A stretch of 41,512 nucleotides of DNA from Isosphaeraceae bacterium (GTDB lineage Bacteria; Planctomycetota; Planctomycetia; Isosphaerales; Isosphaeraceae): assembly GCA_031291845.1 (NCBI GenBank), contig JARLIH010000503.1, positions 1 to 41,512 of the forward strand. The letters run 5' to 3'. Positions 26,536 to 35,502 of this stretch are shown here, piece by piece. The number at the start of each line of letters is the position of its first letter. Positions within the stretch are counted from its first letter, which is position 1. The notes under the pieces were generated by a model that was not told where the DNA came from, made no database searches, and saw only the letters and a list, made by a program, of their open reading frames with translations. Made by a program: the position numbers and the translations under genes.

Positions 26536-26890
26536 TCAACGATACACCGCTCGCGTGATGCCAAGGCCTGGGTGCGATGCCCACGTCTTCGTGAGCATGG
26601 CATCCAAATCATTCGACACGGTTTCGTGCCGTCGCATCGGGGTCCGAGAACCACTCGCTTGCGCCTGATCAGGCAATAGAGGCCGCGCGGTGCTGTGATG
26701 AATGTTCGACTCTGGACGCTCGAACGGGACGTCGCCGCGGCGGACGGTGTTGCCATCGCCGCCAAGGGACACGGGTCTTGCCGTCGGGCGAAAAGCTGAC
26801 GGCCCAACTCGCGGCGCGTCGCCAGGTCGATGAGCCGGGACTCGATGATGCCACGCGCGCAGCGCTGGATCAACGACGTCCAGCGATCGG
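26536..26890 (-). pseudogene. Shattered WD40-repeat gene relic
   Basis: On the minus strand three frames in succession give pieces of WD40 blades. RLIDLATRRELGR (about 26840-26800) is like the end of a blade. VSFSPDGKT (about 26800-26775) is the classic blade start. VSLGGDGNTVRRGDV (about 26770-26725) is like SGGGDGTVRLWDV with changed residues. Several frameshifts and a lost stretch between blades are needed to join them, so no protein can be made. The gap 26121-26535 upstream of it holds nothing clearly coding. Confidence 0.5.
26570..26605. repeat. Partial copy of palindrome family 4 (GCCATGCCCACG type)
   Basis: A hairpin with arms GGGTGCGATGCCCAC and GTGAGCATGGCATCC around GTCTTC closely resembles each arm of the full element at 36237-36324. 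Confidence 0.6.
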
Positions 26891-26916
26891 ACGACGGCTC
26901 AATCCGCAGCAAGGCG

Positions 26917-26944
26917 TTGACGTGGCGAACGAATTCGCTACACT
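26917..26944 (+). promoter_or_regulatory. Promoter of the blaI-blaR1-like operon
   Basis: TTGACG (26917-26922) and TACACT (26939-26944) are separated by 16 nt, 51 nt before the blaI ATG. A BlaI operator (TACAnnTGTA) is not clearly present, but the -10 box begins with TACA, so an overlapping operator is possible. Confidence 0.5.
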
Positions 26945-26994
26945 GCGTCTGTCTGGCGAATTCTTTCGTCACCTATTGCGACAGGAGCTAGGGA

Positions 26995-27390
26995 ATGGCA
27001 CGGTCGATATCGCCGCAACCAACCGAGGTCGAGTTGCAGATTCTCCGGATTCTCTGGCAGCGTGACGGCGCGACGGCGCGCGAGGTCCACAACCTGCTGG
27101 CGGAGGTCGAGGAGCGCAGTACAACCTATTCCACGACGGTGAAGATGCTGTCGGTGATGCTCGACAAGGGGCTCGTCAAGCGGGACGAAGCGGCCAGCCC
27201 ACAAATCTATCGGCCCGCTTCCAGTCAGAAGAGCACGCAGCGGAAGATGCTCAGGGACCTGATCGAGAAGGTCTACGACGGGTCCGCGCTGAGCCTGGTG
27301 ATGCAGGCGTTGCCGTCGAGCCGCGCGACGGCGGAAGAACTGGCGGCAATCCGGCGCATGGTCGACGAGCTGGAGGGACGGCAACAATGA
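26995..27390 (+). CDS. BlaI/MecI-family transcriptional repressor
   Basis: This 131-aa protein has an N-terminal winged helix (EVELQILRILWQRDGATAREVHNLL, recognition region STTYSTTVKMLSVMLDKGLVKR) and a short C-terminal helical dimerisation part, the length usual for the family. BlaI-type repressors are cleaved after the membrane partner senses a signal, which frees the operon. The ATG at 26995 is preceded by AGGAG 11 nt upstream and by AGGG 3 nt upstream. Its stop overlaps the start of the M56 gene (ATGA), so the two are coupled, as in bla/mec regulation. It should repress its own promoter at 26917-26944. Confidence 0.93.
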   Translation: MARSISPQPTEVELQILRILWQRDGATAREVHNLLAEVEERSTTYSTTVKMLSVMLDKGLVKRDEAASPQIYRPASSQKSTQRKMLRDLIEKVYDGSALSLVMQALPSSRATAEELAAIRRMVDELEGRQQ

Positions 27391-30300
27391 ACACCCTCTT
27401 TCCATCCGCCATCGCCGCCTGGATCGCCGACGCCCCGGTCGGGCCGGCGGCGGGTCACTGGCCATCCTGGGTCGAGCGGATCGGTTGGACGCTGGTCCAT
27501 TCGGTCTGGGAGCTGGCCGCGGTGGCCTTGCTCGCGGCCATCGTGGACCGCGGTGTGCGACGCGGATCGGCCAACGTACGGTACATCACCGCGGCGGTTG
27601 TGTTGGGGATCATGCTGGTCTTGCCCGGTCTGACCTGGCTGTACGTCGGGGTCCATCGTCCCGCCAATCCGGCGCTGCGCCGCGCGATCGAGGTAACGCC
27701 GAGCAGAGAGTCGGCTGCTGTTGCGGTTGCCGGCCTAACGGTAGCTCCTGCTTTACCAGATGGGGCATCGCACGACGCGGCGGAGCGCCCCCAGGCGCCA
27801 GACCCGACCGTGCTGCGAACGATCCTGCCGCCAGCGGTCGCGACGCAACGGCCGGCTCCGGCCAGGGAGCGGCGAGTTGAGGGTGGGCTCGGCCTACGGG
27901 ACTGGCTCCGCGCCGCGTTGGAGCCGCGCTTGCCCTGGCTGGTCGGCCTGTGGCTCGCGGGGGTGGCGCTCAGCGCGGTGAGGCCGATCTGCGGCGCCTG
28001 GACGCAGTGGCGTTTGCGGCGCACCGGGCTGTCTCCCGTGCCTGAAGTCGTGTCGCAAACGCTTTCCTCGCTCGTGCGCAGGATGGAGATCTCCAGGGTG
28101 GTCCGGATCGCGCAATCATCACTCGTACGCGTTCCGCTCGTGGTCGGATACCTCCGGCCGGTGATCCTGCTGCCGGCCGCCGTGGTGACAGGGTTGACGC
28201 CCGCGCAGCTCGAAGCGATTCTGGCCCACGAGCTCGCGCACGTGCGACGGCACGACTGGCTGATCAACGCGCTCCAGATACTGGCCGAAACCGTGCTCTT
28301 TTATCATCCGGCGGTCTGGTGGATTTCCCGGCGATTGCGTCACGCACGTGAGCTTTGCTGTGATGACGTCGCGTTGACGTTGACCGACAATCGCGCGGTG
28401 TTCGCGCGTGCGCTGTTGCTGCTGGAGGAGTTCCGGGAGTGGACGCCCGCCGCTCCTCGTACCGTGGGAACGCTGGCGGCGACCGGCGGCCAGCTCTCCG
28501 AGCGCATTCGCCGGCTGTTGGCGGTCGGCGCAACCCCGGAACAGACGTCGCGCAGTTGGTTCGCGGGCGCGCTCTTGGTGGTCGCGCTCGGCATCGGCAT
28601 GTCGCTGCTCGCAGCGCCGCAAACCGACTCCCAGCCGCGGCCGTCGGCGTCGGCACCGAACGTCGCTGGCCGCCGCACCGTTCCTGCCAATGCCGCGACC
28701 GGCAAGACCGGGCCTCCAGGCAAGAGCGGCCTCCCGCCGCGCGTCGTCAACGTGGTCGACGAGCAGGGCCGGCCCGTCGCCGGAGCCAGCGTGACGTTCC
28801 AGTTCGAAGTCTCGTCGGAGCACCTGTCCATCCTCAAGGACCCGGTCAAGACGGACGCCGACGGCCAGGCGCGAATCGAGGTGCCGAAGTCGGCCGATCG
28901 CGTCTGGATTTCCGTCACGGCGGAGGGTTTTGGTAAGGGGAGCGTCGAGGAGTCGGCGACCGGTAAGTCGACGATCGCGCTGAAACCGGGCCGCGTCATT
29001 CGCGTGCGCGCCGTCGACAGCGCGAAACGCGTGCTGAAAGACGCGGTCCCCCTACTCGCCGGCACGCGCACCTGGGGCCAAGAGTTCAAACCCCGGGCGA
29101 ACGGAGTGTTCCAGTCGCCGGGAGTCGCCATGACGCGGACGCTGCTGCGTGTGGCGGCCGCCCAGGAGCACGGGCCCATGCTGTTCAGCGACCCCGTCGA
29201 CATCTCGAGCGCGAATGCCGGAGCCGACGGCGTGTTCGAGCTCACACTCCGGCCCGGCGTCCGCCTCGAAGGCCGCCTCGACGACTCGGTCCCGCGGCCG
29301 ATCACTGAAGGCTACGCCGAGCTGATGATCGTGGAAGGCGAGCGGGGAAAGATGGATACAGCCGAGACCTGGGACTGGCAGGATTTCACACCGGTCCGGC
29401 CGGACGGCACCTTCACGTTCGAGTCGCTGCCCGGCGGCGGGCACGCGCAGTTGCACGTACTGGTCAACGGGTACATTTCGAAGAATCCGCCAGCCGAGGA
29501 CGTGATTCGCTACCTGCGCAAGCACAAGCTCGTGAACGAAGAGCACATCGCGGAGGTGAAGGAAAGGTTCGAGGACCGGCCGATGTGGCCACGCTGGGTG
29601 CCGCTCGATCAGCCGCGGGTGACGGTCACGGTCCCATGTGAACCCGCCGCGGCGTGTGATTTTCGTCTGCTCGATCCGTCGGGAAAACCGGTGCCGGACG
29701 CGAACGTCAACTTCAATCCGAACGGCGCGTTCTTCTACGGCGGCCTGTTCATACCGGGGACGGAGCAATCGCAGGCGCTGCTCGTCGACGGCGTGCGCAG
29801 CGGCAACCTGGGGTCGATCCTCACCGGGGAAGATCCCAGCCCGCACGGGCAAGAAGCCAAGAAGCGGCTCGAATGGGTCGAGCGCTGCTTCCTCAGCGCC
29901 AAGTCGGACGCGGACGGCCGTGTCCACGTGCGCAACCTGCCCGGGGGGTGTCGCGAGCGCTTCCACGTCACGGCCGAGGGACTGCTGCTCCCGGTTTCGC
30001 CCCTGCTGGACGAGAACGCGCTGGCCCGACGGAATGCCACGGACGATCGCGATCGCTACGGCATCGTCGAGCTGGTCTCGGGCGAGACGGTCGAGAAAAC
30101 GATCTACCTCGAACGGGCGCAGCCGGTGGTCGACCGGGAGCTGATCGTCGTCAACCGCAAGGGAACGCCGCTGCCGAAGGTCAGCCTGACCCTCGCCGAG
30201 CTGCGCGCCGGTGCAAAGGACTGGCAGACGTGGAGCACGCAGCGGTTCGGTCCGCTCCCCCGGGGAACAACCGATCGCTTCGGCCGCCTCACGCTGCGCG

Positions 30301-31763
30301 TACCGAGTTCCATCGCGAACGTTGCCGTCCAACGCGTGCGAATCGGCGTCAACTTCAGCGCGTCCGACAGCGGCCCCCGCAGAGTGGACGACGCCGACCG
30401 TGCCGAGAAAATGTACGTCAATGGCGGCGTGGTCGAGGTTCCGCTTGCGCCGGACGACGGAGTCATCATGCTCCTACCCGATCCGGCGCGGCCGAACACG
30501 CCGTCGGAGACCTACCCCGCGCTCATTCGCTATGGCCGGCTCGAAGACCTCAAGCCGCACGCGAGCCTCGCCGATTGGCTCGCCACAATGATCAAGGAGC
30601 CGAACGTGGCCGTGCTGCGCAAGCTGCTGGCCGGCGCAACGATGAAACACCCGGAACCGGTCGAGCTGCTCGAGGACGATCGGCGGCGCCTCCCGTTGGT
30701 CGAAGGGGCAGTGGAACCAGACGCGAAGAAGAGTCGCGTCAAAGTCGTATCCGATGGGAAAGAGCAATACGCGATCGTGGAAGCCCGGGTGCGGCCGCTG
30801 AGCGGTGCCCTCGCCCAGGAGAGCGACCCTCGGGAGCTCCCGGAGTGCGCGTACGTCTTTGACATGCAGGGGAACCTCATCGCGGCCCTCGGCGGCGAGC
30901 TCGGCACAACCGGCTCGAACAGCCCCGATGATGTCGAGCTGACCAGTCTCGGTCCGCAGGAAGACTGGTTCGTGCACGTCGAGCGGTGGGAGAAAAAAGA
31001 GCCGTTCGAGCTCCTCTCGACGTACTACCGCGTGACCAGGCCAATCGTGAATTCCCTGCAGCTCTTCCACCGTGCGAATTCCCGCGGGTGGTCGATTGGA
31101 CCGGAACAGATCACACGGTTTGGCACCCTCTATTTCGGTCTCCCGGAAATCCGAGACGAAGCCCGGTTCAAAGCGCTCGGCACAACAGCCAACGGCGCGG
31201 CGGTCATTCCGACCCTGGTGTGGGACGGCGATCGCAACCGCTTCGTGGGCGCTGCGACGCAAACGCTACGCGGCAAGCCGCTCTACGAGGTACAGGCTGC
31301 GTGGTCGCAAGAGTTCGCAGCGCTCTCCCCCAAGGCCAACCAGCTCGTCATCGACGGCGGCGAGCGCGCCTATGACTACTGGCACACCTGGAACGCGGCC
31401 GTCCCTCAAGGCTGCGAGGCATTGGTCACGCTTTCCATCCCGCAACGCACCGGGCCCCCTCGAACGATCGAGAGAACGCTGAGCGCGGGCCGCCAAATGG
31501 TCGAGTTCCAGCTCAAACCGGGCCGTGATGCCGTGACCGCGACGCTGAAGCTCGAGGTCGGCGACCCGAGACGGCCCGACGGCCCGCCAGCCGGGCCGGA
31601 AACGTTGAACTTCGACCTGCCGTTTCCGCTCGGCGATCGTCCCGCAGTCCGCCCGCCGATCGTCCAGACGCTCAGCCCGGGCGAGACGGCCCGGCTCCTG
31701 AGTCGATCGCTGACGAACGCGACGGATAACGTCACCATCGACGTCAAGCTACTCGCCCGCTGA
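27387..31763 (+). CDS. Giant BlaR1-like M56 membrane protease with a long carboxypeptidase-regulatory-like region
   Basis: This 1458-aa protein is an M56-family (BlaR1/MecR1) metalloprotease. The N-terminal part has membrane helices (about 35-52, 70-88, 185-205 and 392-410) and the zinc motif HELAH at about residue 281, followed by the family sequence RRLRHARELCCDDVAL. After the last helix comes no penicillin-binding domain. Instead there are about 1000 residues of beta-rich extracellular sequence starting with a carboxypeptidase-regulatory-like module (VVNVVDEQGRPVAGASV), and at least two more similar modules (for example FRLLDPSGKPVPDANV). The signal sensed is unknown; the modules suggest recognition of a polymer or protein surface rather than a beta-lactam. 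It starts within the blaI stop, so a sensor-protease-repressor circuit is likely. Confidence 0.88.
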   Translation: MNTLFPSAIAAWIADAPVGPAAGHWPSWVERIGWTLVHSVWELAAVALLAAIVDRGVRRGSANVRYITAAVVLGIMLVLPGLTWLYVGVHRPANPALRRAIEVTPSRESAAVAVAGLTVAPALPDGASHDAAERPQAPDPTVLRTILPPAVATQRPAPARERRVEGGLGLRDWLRAALEPRLPWLVGLWLAGVALSAVRPICGAWTQWRLRRTGLSPVPEVVSQTLSSLVRRMEISRVVRIAQSSLVRVPLVVGYLRPVILLPAAVVTGLTPAQLEAILAHELAHVRRHDWLINALQILAETVLFYHPAVWWISRRLRHARELCCDDVALTLTDNRAVFARALLLLEEFREWTPAAPRTVGTLAATGGQLSERIRRLLAVGATPEQTSRSWFAGALLVVALGIGMSLLAAPQTDSQPRPSASAPNVAGRRTVPANAATGKTGPPGKSGLPPRVVNVVDEQGRPVAGASVTFQFEVSSEHLSILKDPVKTDADGQARIEVPKSADRVWISVTAEGFGKGSVEESATGKSTIALKPGRVIRVRAVDSAKRVLKDAVPLLAGTRTWGQEFKPRANGVFQSPGVAMTRTLLRVAAAQEHGPMLFSDPVDISSANAGADGVFELTLRPGVRLEGRLDDSVPRPITEGYAELMIVEGERGKMDTAETWDWQDFTPVRPDGTFTFESLPGGGHAQLHVLVNGYISKNPPAEDVIRYLRKHKLVNEEHIAEVKERFEDRPMWPRWVPLDQPRVTVTVPCEPAAACDFRLLDPSGKPVPDANVNFNPNGAFFYGGLFIPGTEQSQALLVDGVRSGNLGSILTGEDPSPHGQEAKKRLEWVERCFLSAKSDADGRVHVRNLPGGCRERFHVTAEGLLLPVSPLLDENALARRNATDDRDRYGIVELVSGETVEKTIYLERAQPVVDRELIVVNRKGTPLPKVSLTLAELRAGAKDWQTWSTQRFGPLPRGTTDRFGRLTLRVPSSIANVAVQRVRIGVNFSASDSGPRRVDDADRAEKMYVNGGVVEVPLAPDDGVIMLLPDPARPNTPSETYPALIRYGRLEDLKPHASLADWLATMIKEPNVAVLRKLLAGATMKHPEPVELLEDDRRRLPLVEGAVEPDAKKSRVKVVSDGKEQYAIVEARVRPLSGALAQESDPRELPECAYVFDMQGNLIAALGGELGTTGSNSPDDVELTSLGPQEDWFVHVERWEKKEPFELLSTYYRVTRPIVNSLQLFHRANSRGWSIGPEQITRFGTLYFGLPEIRDEARFKALGTTANGAAVIPTLVWDGDRNRFVGAATQTLRGKPLYEVQAAWSQEFAALSPKANQLVIDGGERAYDYWHTWNAAVPQGCEALVTLSIPQRTGPPRTIERTLSAGRQMVEFQLKPGRDAVTATLKLEVGDPRRPDGPPAGPETLNFDLPFPLGDRPAVRPPIVQTLSPGETARLLSRSLTNATDNVTIDVKLLAR

Positions 31764-31959
31764 GCCGGTGGCTGGACCGCGAGGACGCCGCGTGGAGCGA
31801 CCGTAAGGTCCGGCGTGGTTCAAACGTGCGAATTCCGGGTTCCCAACAACGATACCGTACGCACGTGGAGCTAAGGCGGGACTCCAACAAATGCGATCGA
31901 CCTGTCCGGTTGCGTCACCCGCGTTTGAGGAGGAATTGGCGTCGGACTCGCTTTTCAGC

Positions 31960-32274
31960 CTAATTAGAATGTCCCCTATTTTCCGGTTGTCGCGACCACG
32001 TGACGCCGTAGCTCGCGAGAATGTCCGCAATCGGCATCGACTCGCACGCGTTGATTTTGTGATCGAGCTCGGTCAACCGAGCTTGATGCACACCGCACTG
32101 CGGAATTCGCGCGCGCTCCGCCCTCAGGAATCGAACCATCGACACCCGCACTTCCTCAGCAGCCCGCTCCAGTTCTCTCTCATTGCCGCCGTGTTGCAAG
32201 ATACGGCGCAGTTTCCTCTTCTTCTCGGCAAGTTTTTCACGCTTTTTTCCGTACCACGGCACGTAGTTAGACAC
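31960..32274 (-). CDS. Small charged helical protein, unknown
   Basis: This 104-aa ORF uses a GTG start. Its first half is strongly basic and helical (YGKKREKLAEKKRKLRRIL), the second half mixed (ELERAAEEVRVSMVRFLRAE, ending in polar sequence). No domain was recognised. No clear ribosome site precedes the start. The composition is coherent, unlike the overlapping frames on the other strand, which is the main support for it being a gene. It could be a nucleic-acid-binding or small regulatory protein, but that is not shown. Confidence 0.45.
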   Translation of the reverse strand: MSNYVPWYGKKREKLAEKKRKLRRILQHGGNERELERAAEEVRVSMVRFLRAERARIPQCGVHQARLTELDHKINACESMPIADILASYGVTWSRQPENRGHSN

Positions 32275-32409
32275 GGCCGGCTCGTCCGGTTCATGAAATC
32301 GAGCGCCCGCCCGACGTCGATCGGGCTTGGTTTGATCGCCTCATGGTGATCGGACACATTGCGCGGCTACCATGTTCGCTGGCGAATCACGACGCCTGAA
32401 CCAAAAAGG

Positions 32410-32750
32410 CTATCGTTCTGAAGTCGGACGTTTCGCGTCGCGTGTCGCCAGCCGCGAGGCGAGCCACCACGCACCCGTGAGCACCTGTGCGGCGAGAGCG
32501 CCGACGACGACCCCGACAAATGCCCAAAGGGCACCCCAAGCGGAAGATAGTCCGCGAAGCCGCCCTCCCGTACCGCGGCGTCGACGGCCGCTCGATACTC
32601 CCTGAGACCTTTGAGTCCCCCCAGTACGAGACCGATGGACGCCCCAACGGCCGTGATTGAGCACCAGCCGAGAACTGTCGGGGCCGAGCCACTGAGGCGC
32701 GGTGGCTGATTGGCTGCCTGTCCTTCGCAGGAAGAGTTCGATCGGCCCAT
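32410..32750 (-). pseudogene. Frameshifted small two-helix membrane protein
   Basis: From the ATG at 32750 the frame gives a polar N terminus, a first membrane helix (VLGWCSITAVGASIGLVLGG), then LKGLREYRAAVDAAVREGGF. At about 32525-32545 the hydrophobic character moves into another frame, which continues WAFVGVVVGALAAQVLTGA, then a basic tail (RLATRDAKRPTSER) and a stop at 32410. Both halves look like parts of one protein of about 113 aa. A single-base indel there, real or a sequencing error, would explain it. Without the shift the first frame runs on into Ser/Arg-rich nonsense to 32367. Confidence 0.6.
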
Positions 32751-32920
32751 GCGTCGTTCCCGTTCCGGTGGGCGACTACGTCCACGCCATCGTCGCCGCT
32801 CTACGGCGCCCCGACTCTGTTGCAAGACGCGCTCCACGTCCATCGGCGGGGAAGATGATCTCGTTGAGCTTTCCTGTCGCGATTCCACGATTGCAACACT
32901 AACTGTTCATAGCCGAGGGC

Positions 32921-34105
32921 TCAGACGGTCAGCAAGGTCAACGTCTTGTCGTCGCAGCCGGCCAGGACCTTGCGCCGGCCGGGGTGGAAGGCCAGACCTC
33001 GGATCGGAACCAGCAGGTCCTGGAGGACCTCGGTGCGGCCCGACTCGGTATCAATGCCGAGCAGGAGCCCTCGCGGCGAGTTCAGAAGAATCCACCGGTC
33101 GTCAAGATAGAACATGCGGGGTTTGTAGTCGACGCCGGGCCCGTCCACGGCGATCAAGACACCGGTGAGGACCTCGCGCCCTTCGGGGTCGAGCGCGAAC
33201 CGCTTCGAGCAGAGAAAGTCGCGCTCCGTGTCGGAGAGGACGTCGAGACGGCGCGACTCTCCGCCGGAGAGGATGAGCAATGGACCGAGGCGGGTCCGAC
33301 GAGGCAGTTGATAAGCGCCGCTCGCCGAGAGGTCGACGTTCTGGCCCAGGCACTCGTCGGAGAACAATACGGCGACCGCGGAGCCGTCCGCCTTGGCGCA
33401 GAGGGTATACGGCTCCTGGTCGAATTCGGGACTGCGGTCGATGCTCACGAAGCGCGGCGCCTCCGGCTCGAATCGATAGGTCTGCAGCGCTGAGCCGAAG
33501 GCGTAGCCCCACAGGACGTACAGCAGCCTCGGTCCCGGCAGATAGGCTAACCCGTTCTCCGTGAGCCCTTCCTCGGGGCAGTAAGCCTGATCGCCGATCG
33601 GATCGTAGACATCGTCGAGCTCTCGCAGTCGACCCACCTCGGTCCACGTCTTCGTATCGATAAGGGCCAACGTCTTCGTGTACCTCCCGATAAGTACGTG
33701 CCGGGGCGAGACCGGAAGGGGATCGACGCCAAGCATCGTGAACTCACCGGCCCCGAACGTCCCCCGAATCGCGCCGGTCCCCGCGTCGACGGCCTGCAAG
33801 AGCATCCGCCGACGCTCATCGCCCTTGATGGACCGGTCGGACGTTTCGTACTCGAGTTGCCGGACGACGAGGATCGTCTCCTCGTCGAGGAAGGTCACAC
33901 GCGTCTCCTTGAAGGAGACTTCCGTCGCCCAGGGGGGGCGATCGTCCGGCAGCGCACGCATCTCCCTCGGCGTCAGATCCCGATCCGACACCTCCACCAA
34001 CAAGAGGCGGTTCGCATCCAACACGACCACCGCACGGTCGCCGCCGGGGTTGAAGGCGAGGGCGTCGATCTTGCCGGCGAGGCGGATCTGTCGGTTTGCG
34101 ATCAT
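32921..34105 (-). CDS. Beta-propeller-like protein of unknown function
   Basis: This 394-aa protein is made of repeated beta-strand blocks with WD40/YVTN-like sequence (IDALAFNPGGDRAVVVLDAN near the start, IRGLAFHPGRRKVLAGCDDK near the end), so a seven-bladed propeller closing N to C terminus is likely. No signal peptide or membrane segment, so it is probably cytoplasmic. No catalytic residues were recognised; such propellers mostly serve as binding platforms. The ATG at 34105 has CTGGAG 6 nt upstream and begins at the fold, so it is preferred to 34141. No operon partner. Confidence 0.7.
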   Translation of the reverse strand: MIANRQIRLAGKIDALAFNPGGDRAVVVLDANRLLLVEVSDRDLTPREMRALPDDRPPWATEVSFKETRVTFLDEETILVVRQLEYETSDRSIKGDERRRMLLQAVDAGTGAIRGTFGAGEFTMLGVDPLPVSPRHVLIGRYTKTLALIDTKTWTEVGRLRELDDVYDPIGDQAYCPEEGLTENGLAYLPGPRLLYVLWGYAFGSALQTYRFEPEAPRFVSIDRSPEFDQEPYTLCAKADGSAVAVLFSDECLGQNVDLSASGAYQLPRRTRLGPLLILSGGESRRLDVLSDTERDFLCSKRFALDPEGREVLTGVLIAVDGPGVDYKPRMFYLDDRWILLNSPRGLLLGIDTESGRTEVLQDLLVPIRGLAFHPGRRKVLAGCDDKTLTLLTV

Positions 34106-34414
34106 GGTGAACTCCAGATTCCTTGGTTCACGCCAGGACACTGAGATTCGACCAACCGTCCGGGCACCTGAGCACCGATGGAAGCAGCCGGAACCATCCC
34201 GATCAAGGGCATTCCCAAAAAACGAAAAACACGACCTGACCCTGCCGCGTCTGAGTCAGCACGCTGACCTGGGCGATCCCGCCAAGAGGCCGTCGCCACC
34301 TCCACGGCTTGCTGTGCAATCGGCCCCTTCGCGTGTGAGTCGTTCCGGCGGCTATCGCGGCTGTAAACCCCTGTCCAGCTAACGTCTTCCGCCGATCTGC
34401 CGTAGAATCCGGCC

Positions 34415-34558
34415 ATGACTTCATCGGCCCGGGCGAGGAACGACGGCAGGGGCAACACGCTCGAAACGGTCGGCCAGAATTTCGACGAGGCCAGAGCCAA
34501 GCTCCAGGCGGGTGTCGGTTTGCTACAAGCGTCCTCAGGTTTCTACTTCTCCAGGTGA
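34415..34558 (+). CDS. Possible small ORF (47 aa) coupled to the next gene
   Basis: From ATG 34415 to TGA 34556-34558 the frame encodes a polar 47-residue protein ending in LQASSGFYFSR. Its stop overlaps a possible GTG (34555) of the next gene in a GTGA arrangement. No domain was recognised and no strong ribosome site precedes it. It may be the remnant of a longer protein or a small leader peptide. The 34142-34414 stretch upstream shows nothing coding. Confidence 0.3.
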   Translation: MTSSARARNDGRGNTLETVGQNFDEARAKLQAGVGLLQASSGFYFSR

Positions 34559-34563
34559 TCACT

Positions 34564-34887
34564 ATGCCTCTGACGCCAGATGAAGCGATCGAAAAGAACA
34601 AAGGAAAAAAGAACCTGCAATTTGAGAGGGCGATTCAGGATCTACTGGTCGAGCTCGAAGAAGCCGTCGCATACTATACGGGTAATCCCGTGTACGTCGG
34701 CTTGCCGGCCTATTTGCAATACAAGGTGCAAGCGGACAGTGCCAGGGAAGGCAGTCCAATCACCCTGGATGCCGTCGAGCGTGCCCTTCATGAGCGATTC
34801 GGCCCAGCAGGATGGAGGGTCGCAATCGTCACCAATCACACTCAGTCCTATTACTGGTCGAAACTTCGAGACGATCGGGAAGACTAG
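34564..34887 (+). CDS. Hypothetical 107-aa soluble protein
   Basis: This protein starts at ATG 34564 (a GTG at 34555 overlapping the preceding stop is the alternative). It has a charged N terminus (EAIEKNKGKKNLQFERAI), a helix LVELEEAVAYYT, and a C-terminal part with HERFGPAGWRVAIVTNHTQSYYW, which may form a small alpha/beta fold. No signal peptide or membrane segment. The family was not recognised. Its base composition is lower in GC than the core of the window, fitting the accessory zone it lies in. Confidence 0.6.
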   Translation: MPLTPDEAIEKNKGKKNLQFERAIQDLLVELEEAVAYYTGNPVYVGLPAYLQYKVQADSAREGSPITLDAVERALHERFGPAGWRVAIVTNHTQSYYWSKLRDDRED

Positions 34888-34964
34888 CGGATGTCGAGAG
34901 ATGAGCCGATGAGGGTCCGGGAGATGAAGGACACGAGTGAAGGACAGGCAACGTCCTGCGGGGC

Positions 34965-35226
34965 GCGCAGAACGGATCGCATGTCCATTTTCGTTATCCG
35001 TCGCTGGGACCAAGCTTAAGCCAGACGCGCGTTCACCGAGAGGGGTCGCACCGCGGAGAACGTCTGTTGCCGCGTCGCGCCGTCAAGGTGTCGTTCTCGC
35101 CCAGGTAAGGCAGGGGGGCACGCCGTCGAGGTCTTCGCCGGAGAACGCAAACGCGCCGATTCAACGCGCCGGGCGACAGGCGTTGCGCACGGACATTCGG
35201 CGCTGAATGCCTGTCATTTCCGTCGT
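34965..35226. repeat. Long dispersed repeat, copy A (contains hairpin 35173-35217)
   Basis: About 260 bp beginning GCGCAGAACGGA, closely matched by copy B at 35977-36175 in the same orientation, with about 60 bp fewer in B. Shared blocks include CCGTCGCTGGGACC, CCGCGGAGAACGTC and the terminal hairpin. The hairpin 35173-35217 has 13-nt arms around the loop CGCACGGACATTCGGCGCT. The gap 35227-35502 holds nothing else recognisable. Confidence 0.8.
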
Positions 35227-35502
35227 CACGCAACGATTCGGGTCCATTAACATCTGTCGCTGGCTCGCTACTTGTAACGCTGTCCGCCGGCCTTCAGCCT
35301 TACCCTGTCCGCTCTCAGTCCGTCTCCGGCCTCAAAAACTCGTTCGGCGACAGTTATCGCTTTCGAGAGTCGATGAATACTCAGAAGGGTCGAATGGTGG
35401 CGTGATCGCGGCCCGGAGATTTTACCTAACGCGGCCATCTTCAAGCCGGAGCGGGCCTCGGTCACGCGGTCACTCCACGCCCCGAATGAGAGGAACGTCG
35501 TA

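Noticed and set aside
26520..26972. 150-aa minus-strand frame
   Set aside because: Only part of it resembles a WD40 blade; neighbouring blade pieces are in other frames, so the region is treated as a relic rather than a gene.
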